Shown here piece by piece: positions 17,361-25,692 of a DNA stretch of 64,000 bases. The translations under genes were made by a program, and so were the position numbers. How positions within the stretch are numbered: the stretch's first letter is position 1; every line of letters starts with the position of its first letter. The notes beneath the pieces were generated by a model. That model worked only from the letters and a program-made list of their open reading frames with translations, made no database searches and was not told the origin of the DNA. The stretch is from an uncultured Campylobacter sp. (GTDB taxonomy: Bacteria > Campylobacterota > Campylobacteria > Campylobacterales > Campylobacteraceae), in contig NZ_CALHGM010000009.1 of NCBI RefSeq assembly GCF_938030145.1, forward strand, positions 1 to 64,000, read 5' to 3'.

Positions 17361-17380
17361 ACTCAAGTTAAGACTTAACT
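17361..17380. promoter_or_regulatory. Candidate operator between dnaJ and racR
   Basis: The sequence ACTCAAGTTAAGACTTAACT contains a perfect 7-1-7 palindrome (AGTTAAG-A-CTTAACT, 17366-17380) and one ACTCAAG half site as in the HspR HAIR element (CTTGAGT-N7-ACTCAAG). It lies just upstream of the racR -10 box, across the -35 position. The second HAIR half is not present, so binding by HspR is uncertain; RacR itself is another candidate. Confidence 0.4.
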
Positions 17381-17389
17381 ATTTTTATG

Positions 17390-17395
17390 TATAAT
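17390..17395 (+). promoter_or_regulatory. -10 box (TATAAT) for racRS-recR
   Basis: A perfect TATAAT in TATGTATAATGCAAT, 43 bases before the racR ATG. A TTTTTATG stretch lies just upstream, in the T-rich style of Campylobacter promoters. Confidence 0.6.
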
Positions 17396-17437
17396 GCAAT
17401 ATTTAAAATTTCAAATCAACGATTCAAAGGATAAAAA

Positions 17438-18109
17438 ATGATAAATGTATTGATGATAGAAGACGACAGCGAGTTCGCACAGCTTCTAACCGAATATCTG
17501 GCTAAATTTAACATCCAAGTTACAAACTTCGAAGACCCGTATTTGGGCATTAGCGCTGGGATCAAAAACTACGATCTGCTGATTTTAGATCTTACGCTTC
17601 CTGGGATGGACGGACTTGAAGTCTGCAAAGAGATCCGCGAGAAATATGACATCCCGATCATCATCAGCTCGGCTAGAAGCGACGTGAGCGATCGCGTCGT
17701 AGGCCTTCAGATCGGAGCGGACGATTATCTACCCAAGCCTTATGATCCAAAAGAGATGCACGCGCGCATTATGAGCCTCATCCGCCGCTACAAAAAAGCT
17801 AGCGAAAAGGAAGAAACCGCCGCAGACAGCGTATTTCGTATCGACGATAAGCGCCATGAAATTTACTTCGGCGAGGAGTCGCTCGTGTTAACGCCTGCGG
17901 AGTATGAAATTTTAGAATACCTAATCAAGCAGCATAGCTTTTCGGTATCTCGCGAGCAGCTCGTATACCATTGCAAGAGCCTAAAAGATAAGGACTCAAA
18001 GAGCTTAGACGTCATCATCGGACGCTTACGCACCAAAATCGGCGACAGTTCCAAGGCGCCTAAGCATATCTTTTCGGTTCGCGGTATCGGCTACAAGCTC
18101 ATCGGATGA
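17438..18109 (+). CDS. racR: Two-component response regulator RacR
   Basis: A 223-residue OmpR/PhoB-type regulator. The receiver domain has the acidic pair EDD near residue 7, a phosphoacceptor aspartate in LILDLTLPGMDG, and the conserved lysine in YLPKPYDP. The C-terminal winged helix (about 130-223) ends with the VRGIGYKL wing. The name rests on position: dnaJ, this gene, its kinase and recR are in the order I recall for C. jejuni, where RacRS is linked to temperature-dependent growth and colonisation. It overlaps racS by 4 bases (ATGA). The start follows AAAGGA. Confidence 0.9.
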   Translation: MINVLMIEDDSEFAQLLTEYLAKFNIQVTNFEDPYLGISAGIKNYDLLILDLTLPGMDGLEVCKEIREKYDIPIIISSARSDVSDRVVGLQIGADDYLPKPYDPKEMHARIMSLIRRYKKASEKEETAADSVFRIDDKRHEIYFGEESLVLTPAEYEILEYLIKQHSFSVSREQLVYHCKSLKDKDSKSLDVIIGRLRTKIGDSSKAPKHIFSVRGIGYKLIG

Positions 18110-19347
18110 AACACTCCTTAATCACTAAAATTTCGGTTTTTTTTGTAATCGCGATCATCTTAGTCTGCGTGCTTTTTATCACGTTCGCACGGATGCAGAT
18201 GAATAGAGCTTTAGGCAGCATGCAGGCTAATCAAATAAACGCGGTCAATAATCTACTTGAGCTATACAAGCGTAATGCCCCTCCCAGCGATATTGAGCGC
18301 TACTTCTCCAGCTATGGCTTGGAGCTTGTAAAAGACAAAAATATCATCCAAAACATCATCACGAGCGGTAAAATTTTTTTCGTCCAAGACACCTCTATCG
18401 GGGAGTTTAGCTCGGTCGAGTATAATAATTCACTGTTTTTAAATATCAAAAACAACTCTTTCGTCGTGGTTTTCGAAAGCCTCGGCACGAAGAATTTAAA
18501 CGATCCGCTTTGGGTCGGGTTTTTGCTTACGATGGCGGTTTTGATCTCACTTTATCTATCGATAGTGCGAAGCTTCACGCCGCTAAAAAAACTAAGCAAA
18601 AATATCAAAAAATTCGCCCAGGGCAACTTGGACGTAAATTTAGCCGCCGCGCACAGCGAGGATGAGATCGGGCAGGTCGCGCAGGAATTTAACAACGCAA
18701 TTGCCAAAATTCAAGAGCTGATCCGCTCGCGCCAGCTGTTTTTGCGCACCATCATGCATGAGCTTAAAACCCCGATCGGCAAGGGCAGGCTCATCACCGA
18801 AATGCTAGATGACGAAACACAAAAGGTGCGGCTCGTAAATGTCTTCGAGCGGCTTGAAATTTTAATCAACGAGTTTGCCAAAATTGAGCAACTGCTCTCA
18901 AAAAGCTACTCGCTAAATTATCAGGATTATCATTTCAGCCTCATTTTAGAGCAAGTAAAAGATATGTCGATGCTCGATAACTGGGACGAGCTCATCAGCA
19001 CGGATATCGAGTGCGATGCGGTGATAAACGTGGATTTCGGGCTATTTGCACTAGCGATTAAAAATTTAATCGATAACGCCCTAAAATACTCCAGCGATAA
19101 AAAAGTCCGCATCATCTGCGATGAAAACAAAGTAAGCGTCGCCAACCGCGGCGCAGCGCTTGCAAAATCATTCGAGCACTACAAGCAAGCCTTTATCAGA
19201 AATAAAGACGAGAAAGCCACCGGCATGGGGCTTGGGCTTTACATCATCGATAAAATTTGCGAGCTGCATAAATTCCGCTTCGAGTACAATTACAGCGACG
19301 GCACACACTACTTCTCGATCGTCTTTTCGCCAAAAGGCGCCATATGA
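18106..19347 (+). CDS. racS: Sensor histidine kinase RacS
   Basis: A 413-residue inner-membrane kinase and partner of RacR. A first membrane helix lies at about residues 8-28, a small periplasmic sensor domain follows, and a second helix lies near 142-158. Then come a HAMP linker, the dimerisation helix with the phospho-acceptor in MHELKTPIGKG, and an ATP-binding domain with N-box IDNALKYSSD and GMGLGLYI. The ATPase end is short, as in the ArsS-type kinases of epsilonproteobacteria. It overlaps racR upstream and recR downstream by 4 bases each, so the three genes are translationally coupled. Confidence 0.9.
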   Translation: MKHSLITKISVFFVIAIILVCVLFITFARMQMNRALGSMQANQINAVNNLLELYKRNAPPSDIERYFSSYGLELVKDKNIIQNIITSGKIFFVQDTSIGEFSSVEYNNSLFLNIKNNSFVVVFESLGTKNLNDPLWVGFLLTMAVLISLYLSIVRSFTPLKKLSKNIKKFAQGNLDVNLAAAHSEDEIGQVAQEFNNAIAKIQELIRSRQLFLRTIMHELKTPIGKGRLITEMLDDETQKVRLVNVFERLEILINEFAKIEQLLSKSYSLNYQDYHFSLILEQVKDMSMLDNWDELISTDIECDAVINVDFGLFALAIKNLIDNALKYSSDKKVRIICDENKVSVANRGAALAKSFEHYKQAFIRNKDEKATGMGLGLYIIDKICELHKFRFEYNYSDGTHYFSIVFSPKGAI

Positions 19348-19913
19348 GCGGCGGAGATAGGTTCGAAGAGCTCGTTGCAAGCTTTGAAAAGCTTCCCGGC
19401 GTGGGCAAAAAGTCCGCCCTGCGCTTTGCGTACTACGTAAGCGTGCAAAATTCCTTCCTAGGGCTAAATTTAGCGCACAATATCGAAGAGGCGGTGCGCG
19501 GACTGCACAGATGCCGCATCTGCGGTGCGGTATGCGAGGGCGAGATCTGCGAATACTGCGCTGACGATGAGCGCGAAAGCGATAAAATTTGCATCGTCGA
19601 AAACCCAAAAGATATCTTTATTTTAGAGAGCAATAAAATTTACAACGGTCGCTACTTCGTGCTAGACGCCGCTGACGAAGATAAAATCGCGGCGCTGCGC
19701 GAGATGGTGAGCCGAAACGGCGCGCGCGAGCTGATATTTGCGCTGACGCCGGGCATCAACTCCGACGGCATCATGCTTTATGTCGAGGACAAACTCGCGG
19801 ATCTGGGTTTGAAATTTACCAAGCTCGCTCAGGGCGTGCCTACGGGCGTGAGCTTAGACAACGTCGATATGCTCTCGCTAATAAAGGCGATCAACGGGCG
19901 CACCGATATTTAA
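19344..19913 (+). CDS. recR: Recombination mediator protein RecR
   Basis: RecR works with RecO (and RecF) to load RecA on gapped DNA. The 189-residue protein has the N-terminal helix-hairpin-helix (LPGVGKKSALRFA), a zinc finger with Cys57, Cys60, Cys69 and Cys72, and a Toprim domain beginning ICIVENPKD. The length is near the family norm. The start overlaps the racS stop. A 27-base near-perfect palindrome (19908-19934) overlaps the stop codon and probably ends the transcript. Confidence 0.95.
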   Translation: MSGGDRFEELVASFEKLPGVGKKSALRFAYYVSVQNSFLGLNLAHNIEEAVRGLHRCRICGAVCEGEICEYCADDERESDKICIVENPKDIFILESNKIYNGRYFVLDAADEDKIAALREMVSRNGARELIFALTPGINSDGIMLYVEDKLADLGLKFTKLAQGVPTGVSLDNVDMLSLIKAINGRTDI

Positions 19914-19934
19914 AATTTCGACGAAATTTTAAAT
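19908..19934 (+). terminator. Palindrome at the recR stop codon, likely terminator
   Basis: Thirteen pairs around a single central base, with core AAAATTTCG-A-CGAAATTTT, start inside the last recR codons. It belongs to the AAATTT-core palindrome family. It lacks a clear T run after the stem on either strand, so termination is inferred from position and from the similar structure after tuf. Confidence 0.45.
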
Positions 19935-20412
19935 TTATGCGGGTAAATTTGAAGCACAAGGCGACAAATAGGATTTGCCGCGAAGCTCAAGCGGCGAAAT
20001 TTGAGGCGTAAATTTATATAGTTTGGTGCGCGATGAAATTTACCGAAATTTACGCGGCTTCGGCGGCGCGATACGATGCGGCAGGCACGGCGGCAAACGG
20101 CTTCTCGCTCGCTGCGAGGTTTTAACAGCGGATTTGAGCCGTAAAATTTAAGCACGCCGTTTCGAAGCGGAGTTTCGGGCGCGGAATTTCTAGCGCTTAA
20201 ATTTTAAAAGGCGAAATTTTAAGCAGCAAATTTCGGGCGCTAAATTTTAAAAGCGGTTTGGGGGCTACCGAGACTGCACGACGCAGCGAGCTCGTAAAAC
20301 TAAAGGTGAATTTTAAGGCGCACGGGAATGGTTTAAATTTTTCAATTTCGCCGGCGCGGGTGGGATTTAAAAATTTAAACGTAATTTTCCATTATAATAT
20401 TTAAGGACAAAG
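19935..20412. other. Intergenic region with AAATTTTAAAA repeats
   Basis: No gene seen between recR and murC. Two near-copies of GCGCTTAAATTTTAAAA occur at about 20191-20209 and 20239-20257, and GCGGCGAAATTT-like pieces are scattered around. The right end holds the murC -10 box (TATAAT at 20393-20398), followed by AAGGACAAAG. Confidence 0.5.
20393..20398 (+). promoter_or_regulatory. -10 box (TATAAT) for murC
   Basis: TATAAT in CCATTATAATATTTAAGGAC lies only 14 bases before the murC GTG, giving a very short leader. The AAGGA ribosome binding site begins just after the -10 box. Confidence 0.55.
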
Positions 20413-21720
20413 GTGAAAAAGGTTCATTTTATCGGCATCGGCGGCATAGGGATATCGGCATTGGCGAGATTTTTACACGAGAAAAATTTTATCATCTCAG
20501 GCTCTGACATCAAAGAGAGCGAGACGACCTACAAGCTAAGAGCGGACGGTATGGAGATCATCACTCCGCACGACGCTTCGGCGATAAAAGATCAGGAGAT
20601 CGTCATCTACTCCGCCGCGATCAAAGAGGACAACGTCGAGCTGCAAGCCGCGCGCAAAAAAGGGATCGTCTGCCTCTCGCGTAAGGAGGCCCTGCCCTTC
20701 GTGCTAAAAGACAAGCGCGTCTTCGCAGTCGCCGGCGCGCACGGCAAAAGCACCACGAGCGCGATAACCTCGGCGCTGATAAACGGCTCGGTCATCATCG
20801 GCGCGATCTCCAAGCAGTTCGGCTCGAATATGAAGTACGAAAACAGCGAAAACATCATCTTCGAAGCCGACGAGAGCGATTCTAGCTTTTTAAATTCCAA
20901 CCCCTACGTCGCGGTCGTGACCAACGCCGAGCCCGAGCATATGGATCATTATGACAACGATTTGGATAAATTTCACGCGGCGTATCGCGGCTTTTTGGAG
21001 CGCGCCAAGATCCGCGTGATAAACGCCGAAGATGAGTTTTTAAGCTCGATTAAACTCGGTTGTATCAAACTCTTTCCTTCGCGCGACATAACGGATCTGA
21101 AGGTGCTGCTGCGCGATCATCAGCCGTTTATGAGCTTTAATCTTAAAGAGCTCGGGCGCTTTGAGGTTTACGGGCTAGGAAGGCACATCGCCATAGACGC
21201 GTCACTAGCGATCCTAGCCGCTGCATGCGAGACGGGGCTAGAGCAGATCCGCAAAAATTTACTGAATTACCAAGGGATCAAAAAGCGCTTCGACATCCTG
21301 TGCGCCACCCCAAACTTCGTGCTCATCGATGATTACGGCCACCATCCCACCGAGATCAGAGCGACGCTGCAAAGCGCGCGCGAATACGCTAGCCTGCTAG
21401 GGCTTAGCAAGATCACGGCGATCTTTCAGCCGCACCGCTTCAGCAGGCTTAAGGCGAATTTAAACGCTTTTAAGGAGTGCTTTACGGGCGTGGAGGAGTT
21501 AGTCGTACTGCCCGTTTACGCCGCGGGCGAGCCGAGCAACGGCATCGATCTGAAAGAGGAGTTTAAGGGGCTCGGCGCGCTATTTACCGAGCGGGTCTTT
21601 AGAAACGGCGAGAAGATAGAATTTAGCGATATTTTCGGCGTCCGTCACATCATAAACGATGGCCTCGTGATCGGATTTGGCGCAGGCGACATCACCTATC
21701 AGCTGCGCGGAGAATTTTAG
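20413..21720 (+). CDS. murC: UDP-N-acetylmuramate--L-alanine ligase MurC
   Basis: MurC adds L-alanine to UDP-MurNAc, the first amino-acid step of peptidoglycan precursor synthesis in the cytosol. The 435-residue protein starts with a Rossmann-like HFIGIGGIGISALA segment, has the ATP-binding GAHGKSTT at 108-115, the Mur central-domain EADESDSS motif, and the C-terminal domain with DDYGHHPTEI and FQPHRFSR. The start is a GTG placed by an AAGGACAAAG site. A membrane protein and mutS2 follow, the same neighbours I recall for C. jejuni murC. Confidence 0.96.
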   Translation: MKKVHFIGIGGIGISALARFLHEKNFIISGSDIKESETTYKLRADGMEIITPHDASAIKDQEIVIYSAAIKEDNVELQAARKKGIVCLSRKEALPFVLKDKRVFAVAGAHGKSTTSAITSALINGSVIIGAISKQFGSNMKYENSENIIFEADESDSSFLNSNPYVAVVTNAEPEHMDHYDNDLDKFHAAYRGFLERAKIRVINAEDEFLSSIKLGCIKLFPSRDITDLKVLLRDHQPFMSFNLKELGRFEVYGLGRHIAIDASLAILAAACETGLEQIRKNLLNYQGIKKRFDILCATPNFVLIDDYGHHPTEIRATLQSAREYASLLGLSKITAIFQPHRFSRLKANLNAFKECFTGVEELVVLPVYAAGEPSNGIDLKEEFKGLGALFTERVFRNGEKIEFSDIFGVRHIINDGLVIGFGAGDITYQLRGEF

Positions 21721-21781
21721 ACTTGAAAACTCTCGCCGAATTTACGAGCCAAACTCCGCTGCGAGCGGGCAAGGATAAAAT

Positions 21782-22585
21782 TTGAGATTTTTAGTGTTTA
21801 TTTTCGCATTTTTATTTATCGCGGCGATCTTTTTCGTGCGGGACGAAATTTTAAGCAAAAGGGCTAAAATCATCGCCACGGCGCTGATCGTGCTGCTGTG
21901 CGCGGGGGCGTATTTTTACGAAAGCGTGAGCGAGCGATCCGCCAAGCTTGAGGAGGAGATGGTGTTTAAATTTAACGCGGGCGCGCGGCTAAGATGCGGC
22001 GGCGCGATAAATTCCGCTGCCGAAGCTCGCGGCGCGGCAAATTCCTTCTCCGAAAAACATAGCGCGGATGCGAAAAATTTGGGCGCGAAAGCCGGCGAGG
22101 CAAATTTAAACGCGCAGAGCAAGGCCGCTTCCACCGCGCAAGCAAATGATACGCAAAACTCCGCGGTGCAAACGAACGAGCAGGCTTCCGCCGCGCAAGT
22201 AAACGGCGCCGTCTCGGGCGGGCAAAATTTCGCACAAAGCCCTACTTCGAAAAATTCTAAGCAGCAAGGCGATACGCAGAGTCTCACGCCGCAAAATTCC
22301 GCGAATCAAGGAGGTACGCGAAGCTCTGCCTCACAAAATTCTACGCAAAATTCCGCGCAACGAGACGACACGCAAACCTCCAATCCGCAAAGCTCCGCAC
22401 AGAATTCTAAAACTACGCAAAATTCCGCGCCGCAGAGCTTAAATTTGCAAAGCTCCGCGCAGATCGTAACGCGAGAAAATTTCACCTACTCCTTTTCGAT
22501 GGGCGCTTTCATCGCCAAAAAGAGCGCGGGCGCGGAGTTTAAGGGCAAAACCTACAAGATTAAAGAGTGCGTTTATGATCAGTGA
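21782..22585 (+). CDS. Membrane protein with Gln/Asn/Ser-rich low-complexity region
   Basis: A 267-residue protein with two N-terminal membrane helices (about residues 2-19 and 28-46), a conserved-looking C-terminal end (about 230-267, ENFTYSFSMGAFIAKKS...), and a central Gln/Asn/Ser/Ala-rich segment (about 77-228) with recurring QNSA and QSSAQ. I recall a small integral membrane protein between murC and mutS2 in C. jejuni, so this is probably its homologue enlarged by the insert. The start is a TTG at 21782 without a strong ribosome binding site. It overlaps mutS2 by 11 bases. Function unknown. Confidence 0.65.
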   Translation: MRFLVFIFAFLFIAAIFFVRDEILSKRAKIIATALIVLLCAGAYFYESVSERSAKLEEEMVFKFNAGARLRCGGAINSAAEARGAANSFSEKHSADAKNLGAKAGEANLNAQSKAASTAQANDTQNSAVQTNEQASAAQVNGAVSGGQNFAQSPTSKNSKQQGDTQSLTPQNSANQGGTRSSASQNSTQNSAQRDDTQTSNPQSSAQNSKTTQNSAPQSLNLQSSAQIVTRENFTYSFSMGAFIAKKSAGAEFKGKTYKIKECVYDQ

Positions 22586-24782
22586 CGAACTCTTTACGCG
22601 CCTCGATCTGGGCGAGTATCTAGCCAAATTTAAAAGCTTTTTGGCGCGCGAAAAGCCGCTGTTTTTAAGCGGCGATAGCAAGCTAAATTTTGAAAAAATT
22701 TCAGAGCTTACGAAATTTGATCTCGCGCAGTGCGAGAGCGTTGCAAACCTAGACGACGCGCTGATGCGCATCTCAAAGCATGGCGTGCTTCATATCAGCG
22801 AAATTTACGAGTTTAGCAAGATCGTCCGATATTTTCTGTACCTTAAAAAGCAGCCCTTCGAAGGCAAACTCGCCGCTTGGCTTGCAAAGATCGAGATTCC
22901 TGCGCCCATAGCGCAATTAAAGGATTATTTCGACGACCAGGGCGGCTTTCGCGACGCGATAGACGAGCGCTTCGGCGCGCTAAACGAGGCGTTTAAGATA
23001 AAAAAGGGCGAGATCGAGCAGACGCTAAAAAGGCTGATCTATTCCAAAGCCCTTTCGCCCTATCTCGCCGACACGCAGATCCACTACATAAGCGACACCG
23101 AGGCTCTGCTGGTGCGCGGCGGCTTTAATCACGTGCTAAAAGGCAGCGTCGTAGCGCGATCAAGCGGAGGCTATTTTTACGTGCTTCCAGACGCGATCGC
23201 GGCTCTGAAGTCCGCTCAAAGCGCGATTTTGGATAAAAAAGAGCAGATCGTTTTCGAGCACTGCAAGCAGATCAGCGCGGTTTTTAATAAGAATTTAGCT
23301 TTTTTAAAATTTATAAACGCCGCTTTCGATGCGATCGATGCGCTGATTGCGCGCGCGGCGATGGCAAGAGCGAGCGATTATGAGTTCGTCCTGCCTGATC
23401 CCTCGCGCGACATCGTCCTAGATAGCTTCGCCCACCCCGCGCTTAAAAATCCAAAGCGCGTGAGCGTGGAATTTAGCGGAAAAATTCTGCTCATCACCGG
23501 CGTGAATGCGGGCGGAAAATCGATGCTTTTAAAAAGCATTCTAAGCGCGGCGCTGCTAGCTAAGTACCTCCTTCCGATGCCTATTCGCGCAAGCGGCAGC
23601 CGCATCGGCACCTTTAAAGAGTTCGAGCTCATAATGGAGGATCCACAAAACTCCAAAAACGACATCTCGACCTTTGCGGGCAGGATGGTTGCCTTTAGCA
23701 AGCTGTTCGGGCGCAAAGAAATTCTAATCGGCGTCGATGAAATCGAGCTGGGTACCGATTTTGAGGAGGCTGCGAGCCTATACGGCGCGATGATCGAGCA
23801 GTTGATAGGCGGCGACGTGAAGATGATCATCACCACCCATCACAAGCGCCTGGCGATGCTACTTGCGAAGGATCCGCGCGTGGAGCTGCTGGCGGCGCTT
23901 TACGACGAGAAAAACAGCGCGCCGAAGTATGAGTTTTTAAAGGGCACGATCGGCAAATCTTACGCCTTTGAAACCGCACTGCGCTACGGCATAGCGCAAA
24001 ATTTGATCGCCGCGGCGCGCAAAAACTACGGCGAGAGCAAAGAGAACTTAAACGAAGCGATCTCAAAAGCGATAAATTTAGAGCTTGAGCTAAAGCAAAA
24101 ACTAGCTCAGACGCAGCAAAAAGAGGAGAAGCTGGATGCGCTGAGCGAAGCGCTAAAAGATCAGCGCGAGCGCGCGCAAAGCGAGCTGAAGGCGGAGCTT
24201 TCAAGGCTACAAAACGAATACTACCGCGCCATTTCGGAAGCCAAACGCAGCGTGAGCCTAAGCGACGTGCGCGAAAAGCAGCGCGCCATAAACCGCGCAA
24301 ACGAGCTCGCACGGGCCGTGCAACAGCCCGAATTAAGCACGCCGGAGCCGCAAAGCCTCAAGGTGGGCGATCGCGTAAAATACGGAAAGATCAAGGGCGA
24401 AATTTTATCGCTTAGCAAAACCCAGGCGCTGATGCTAAGCGACGGCATTAGGCTGCGCGTGCCGCTTAGTGAGCTAAAACGTAGCGGTGCGGCGCCCGCG
24501 CCCGCAAAAAATATCAGTATCAAGGTGCAAAAGCCCTCCTCTGCGTCGCTCGTGCTCGATCTGCACGGCTTGCGCGCCGAGGAGGCAATCAGCAGGCTCG
24601 ATAAATTCATCAGCCAAAGCCTCGTGATGGGCTTTGATGAGATCATCGTAAAACACGGCATCGGCACGGGCAAGCTCGCTTATGCGGTAAAGGAGTTTTT
24701 AAAATCGCACCCGAGCGTCAAGGGGTTTCGCGACGGCACGCCCGCAGAAGGGGGCTTCGGCTCAAAGGTCGTCTCACTTTAG
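22575..24782 (+). CDS. mutS2: MutS2 family ATPase/endonuclease
   Basis: A 735-residue MutS2 protein. The family binds branched DNA or collided ribosomes and, through its Smr domain, can cut nucleic acid; in Helicobacter it suppresses recombination. Seen here: the MutS core with Walker A GVNAGGKS near residue 311, Walker B region IGVDEIELGTD, TTHHKRLA, a long coiled coil (about 485-600), a KOW-like RVKYGKIKGEI segment, and a C-terminal Smr domain with LDLHGLRAEEA and KHGIGTGKL. All domains are intact. The start lies inside the preceding membrane-protein gene. Confidence 0.93.
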   Translation: MISDELFTRLDLGEYLAKFKSFLAREKPLFLSGDSKLNFEKISELTKFDLAQCESVANLDDALMRISKHGVLHISEIYEFSKIVRYFLYLKKQPFEGKLAAWLAKIEIPAPIAQLKDYFDDQGGFRDAIDERFGALNEAFKIKKGEIEQTLKRLIYSKALSPYLADTQIHYISDTEALLVRGGFNHVLKGSVVARSSGGYFYVLPDAIAALKSAQSAILDKKEQIVFEHCKQISAVFNKNLAFLKFINAAFDAIDALIARAAMARASDYEFVLPDPSRDIVLDSFAHPALKNPKRVSVEFSGKILLITGVNAGGKSMLLKSILSAALLAKYLLPMPIRASGSRIGTFKEFELIMEDPQNSKNDISTFAGRMVAFSKLFGRKEILIGVDEIELGTDFEEAASLYGAMIEQLIGGDVKMIITTHHKRLAMLLAKDPRVELLAALYDEKNSAPKYEFLKGTIGKSYAFETALRYGIAQNLIAAARKNYGESKENLNEAISKAINLELELKQKLAQTQQKEEKLDALSEALKDQRERAQSELKAELSRLQNEYYRAISEAKRSVSLSDVREKQRAINRANELARAVQQPELSTPEPQSLKVGDRVKYGKIKGEILSLSKTQALMLSDGIRLRVPLSELKRSGAAPAPAKNISIKVQKPSSASLVLDLHGLRAEEAISRLDKFISQSLVMGFDEIIVKHGIGTGKLAYAVKEFLKSHPSVKGFRDGTPAEGGFGSKVVSL

Positions 24783-25037
24783 GCTTTGACTAAAGAGCTT
24801 TTCGCTCCAGGCGTGAGCGCGAATGATGCGGAATTCGCTCATTTCATCTATGCCTTCGCCGAGGTTTTTTAAGCGCGGGTACTTTTAACGTAGAATTTCG
24901 CCGCGGAATTTTAAATTTTACGCCCGCGAAGCTATAAAGCTTTTAAATTTAAACTTAGGATTTTAAAAATTTAAAACGCAAGAGCTCAATTTGAAATTCT
25001 AAAATTTTATGCGGCGTAAGCCGCTAAATAAAAATGC

Positions 25038-25129
25038 GCGGACGCAGTCCGCCCCTTGAGCGTACCAGGGGTTAGGGGATTTTAAGGGGGAAGGGGAGCG
25101 CCTCGCAAGTAGCGCCCCTTCCCCCTTAA
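25038..25129. repeat. Pair of strong hairpins (G-rich inverted repeats)
   Basis: GCGGAC-GCA-GTCCGC at 25038-25052 is a 6-base stem with a 3-base loop. At 25082-25129 a long stem pairs TTAAGGGGGAAGGGG with its complement CCCCTTCCCCCTTAA (25115-25129), extended by GCGC/GCGC around a loop of about 10 bases. The stretch CTTGAGCGTACCAGGGGTTA lies between them. I see no T run after either. It could be a structured RNA, a terminator, or a mobile miniature element. Confidence 0.6.
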
Positions 25130-25404
25130 GAGAAAACGCCGCCACGCCCCAAATTCTAGAGGTAAATTCTACATAGAGAAATTTTAAATTTATTACAAAA
25201 TGAAATTCCGTTTAAATTTTAGTCCGTGATATGTTTCTATTGGGACCGAAAGGGGCCCCATTGCGAGGTCACACTTCTCGCAGAGGCGACGTTGTCCCAC
25301 AGCACCGCATTGCTCTGCTCGCCCACAAGCCCCCACCCATCCCCCTACGACGCTTTAAGCGGTGCGAGCCTTATGGCTCGCGCAATTTATTTAACGGGGC
25401 GCGG

Positions 25405-25665
25405 CGTGAAATTTTAAAATTTGCAAACAGGGACGTAAAAATTTTAAAATTTCACCGCTACGGAATTACAAAATTTAGCCGAAATTTATAGCTCACAAAA
25501 TTTTAAAATTCCAAGCGCAAAAGAATTTTGAAATTCCAAATACGATAAAATTTAAATGGCGGCGGAATTTTAGAATTCCTATTGGCGGCGAAATTTCGGA
25601 ATTCTGATCGGTAACAGAATTTCAAAATTCCGTAAATTTGAGCGGAATTCTGAAATTTCGTAAAT
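25405..25665. repeat. Cluster of imperfect AAATTT/GAATTC palindromes
   Basis: About ten short palindromic blocks in 260 bases, for example GAAATTTTAAAATTTG near 25407, AAAATTTTAAAATTTC near 25437, GGAATTTTAGAATTCC at 25563-25578, GAAATTTCGGAATTC near 25590 and GGAATTCTGAAATTTC near 25642. They recur roughly every 25-35 bases, the later ones separated by GCGGCG or GTAAATTTGAGC. Confidence 0.65.
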
Positions 25666-25692
25666 TTAAAACGATTGAATAAGGAGGCCTCA

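Larger units (their letters stand above)
24783..25692. other. Intergenic region with G-rich hairpins and palindrome cluster
   Basis: No gene is convincing between mutS2 and corA. From left to right it holds AAATTT-type palindromes (24900-25015), the hairpins at 25038-25052 and 25082-25129, a GC-rich segment with possible secondary structure (25225-25390), and a dense cluster of AAATTTTAAAATTT/GGAATTCC palindromes (25405-25665) leading into the corA ribosome binding site. The small open frames at 25226-25491 have no ribosome binding site and an atypical composition. Confidence 0.5.

Noticed and set aside
25240..25380. Possible SRP RNA, RNase P RNA or tmRNA
   Set aside because: The conserved core motifs of these RNAs are not present; only general inverted repeats are seen.
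25226..25491. Two overlapping short open frames upstream of corA
   Set aside because: They cross hairpins and palindromes, have no ribosome binding site, and their translations look random.
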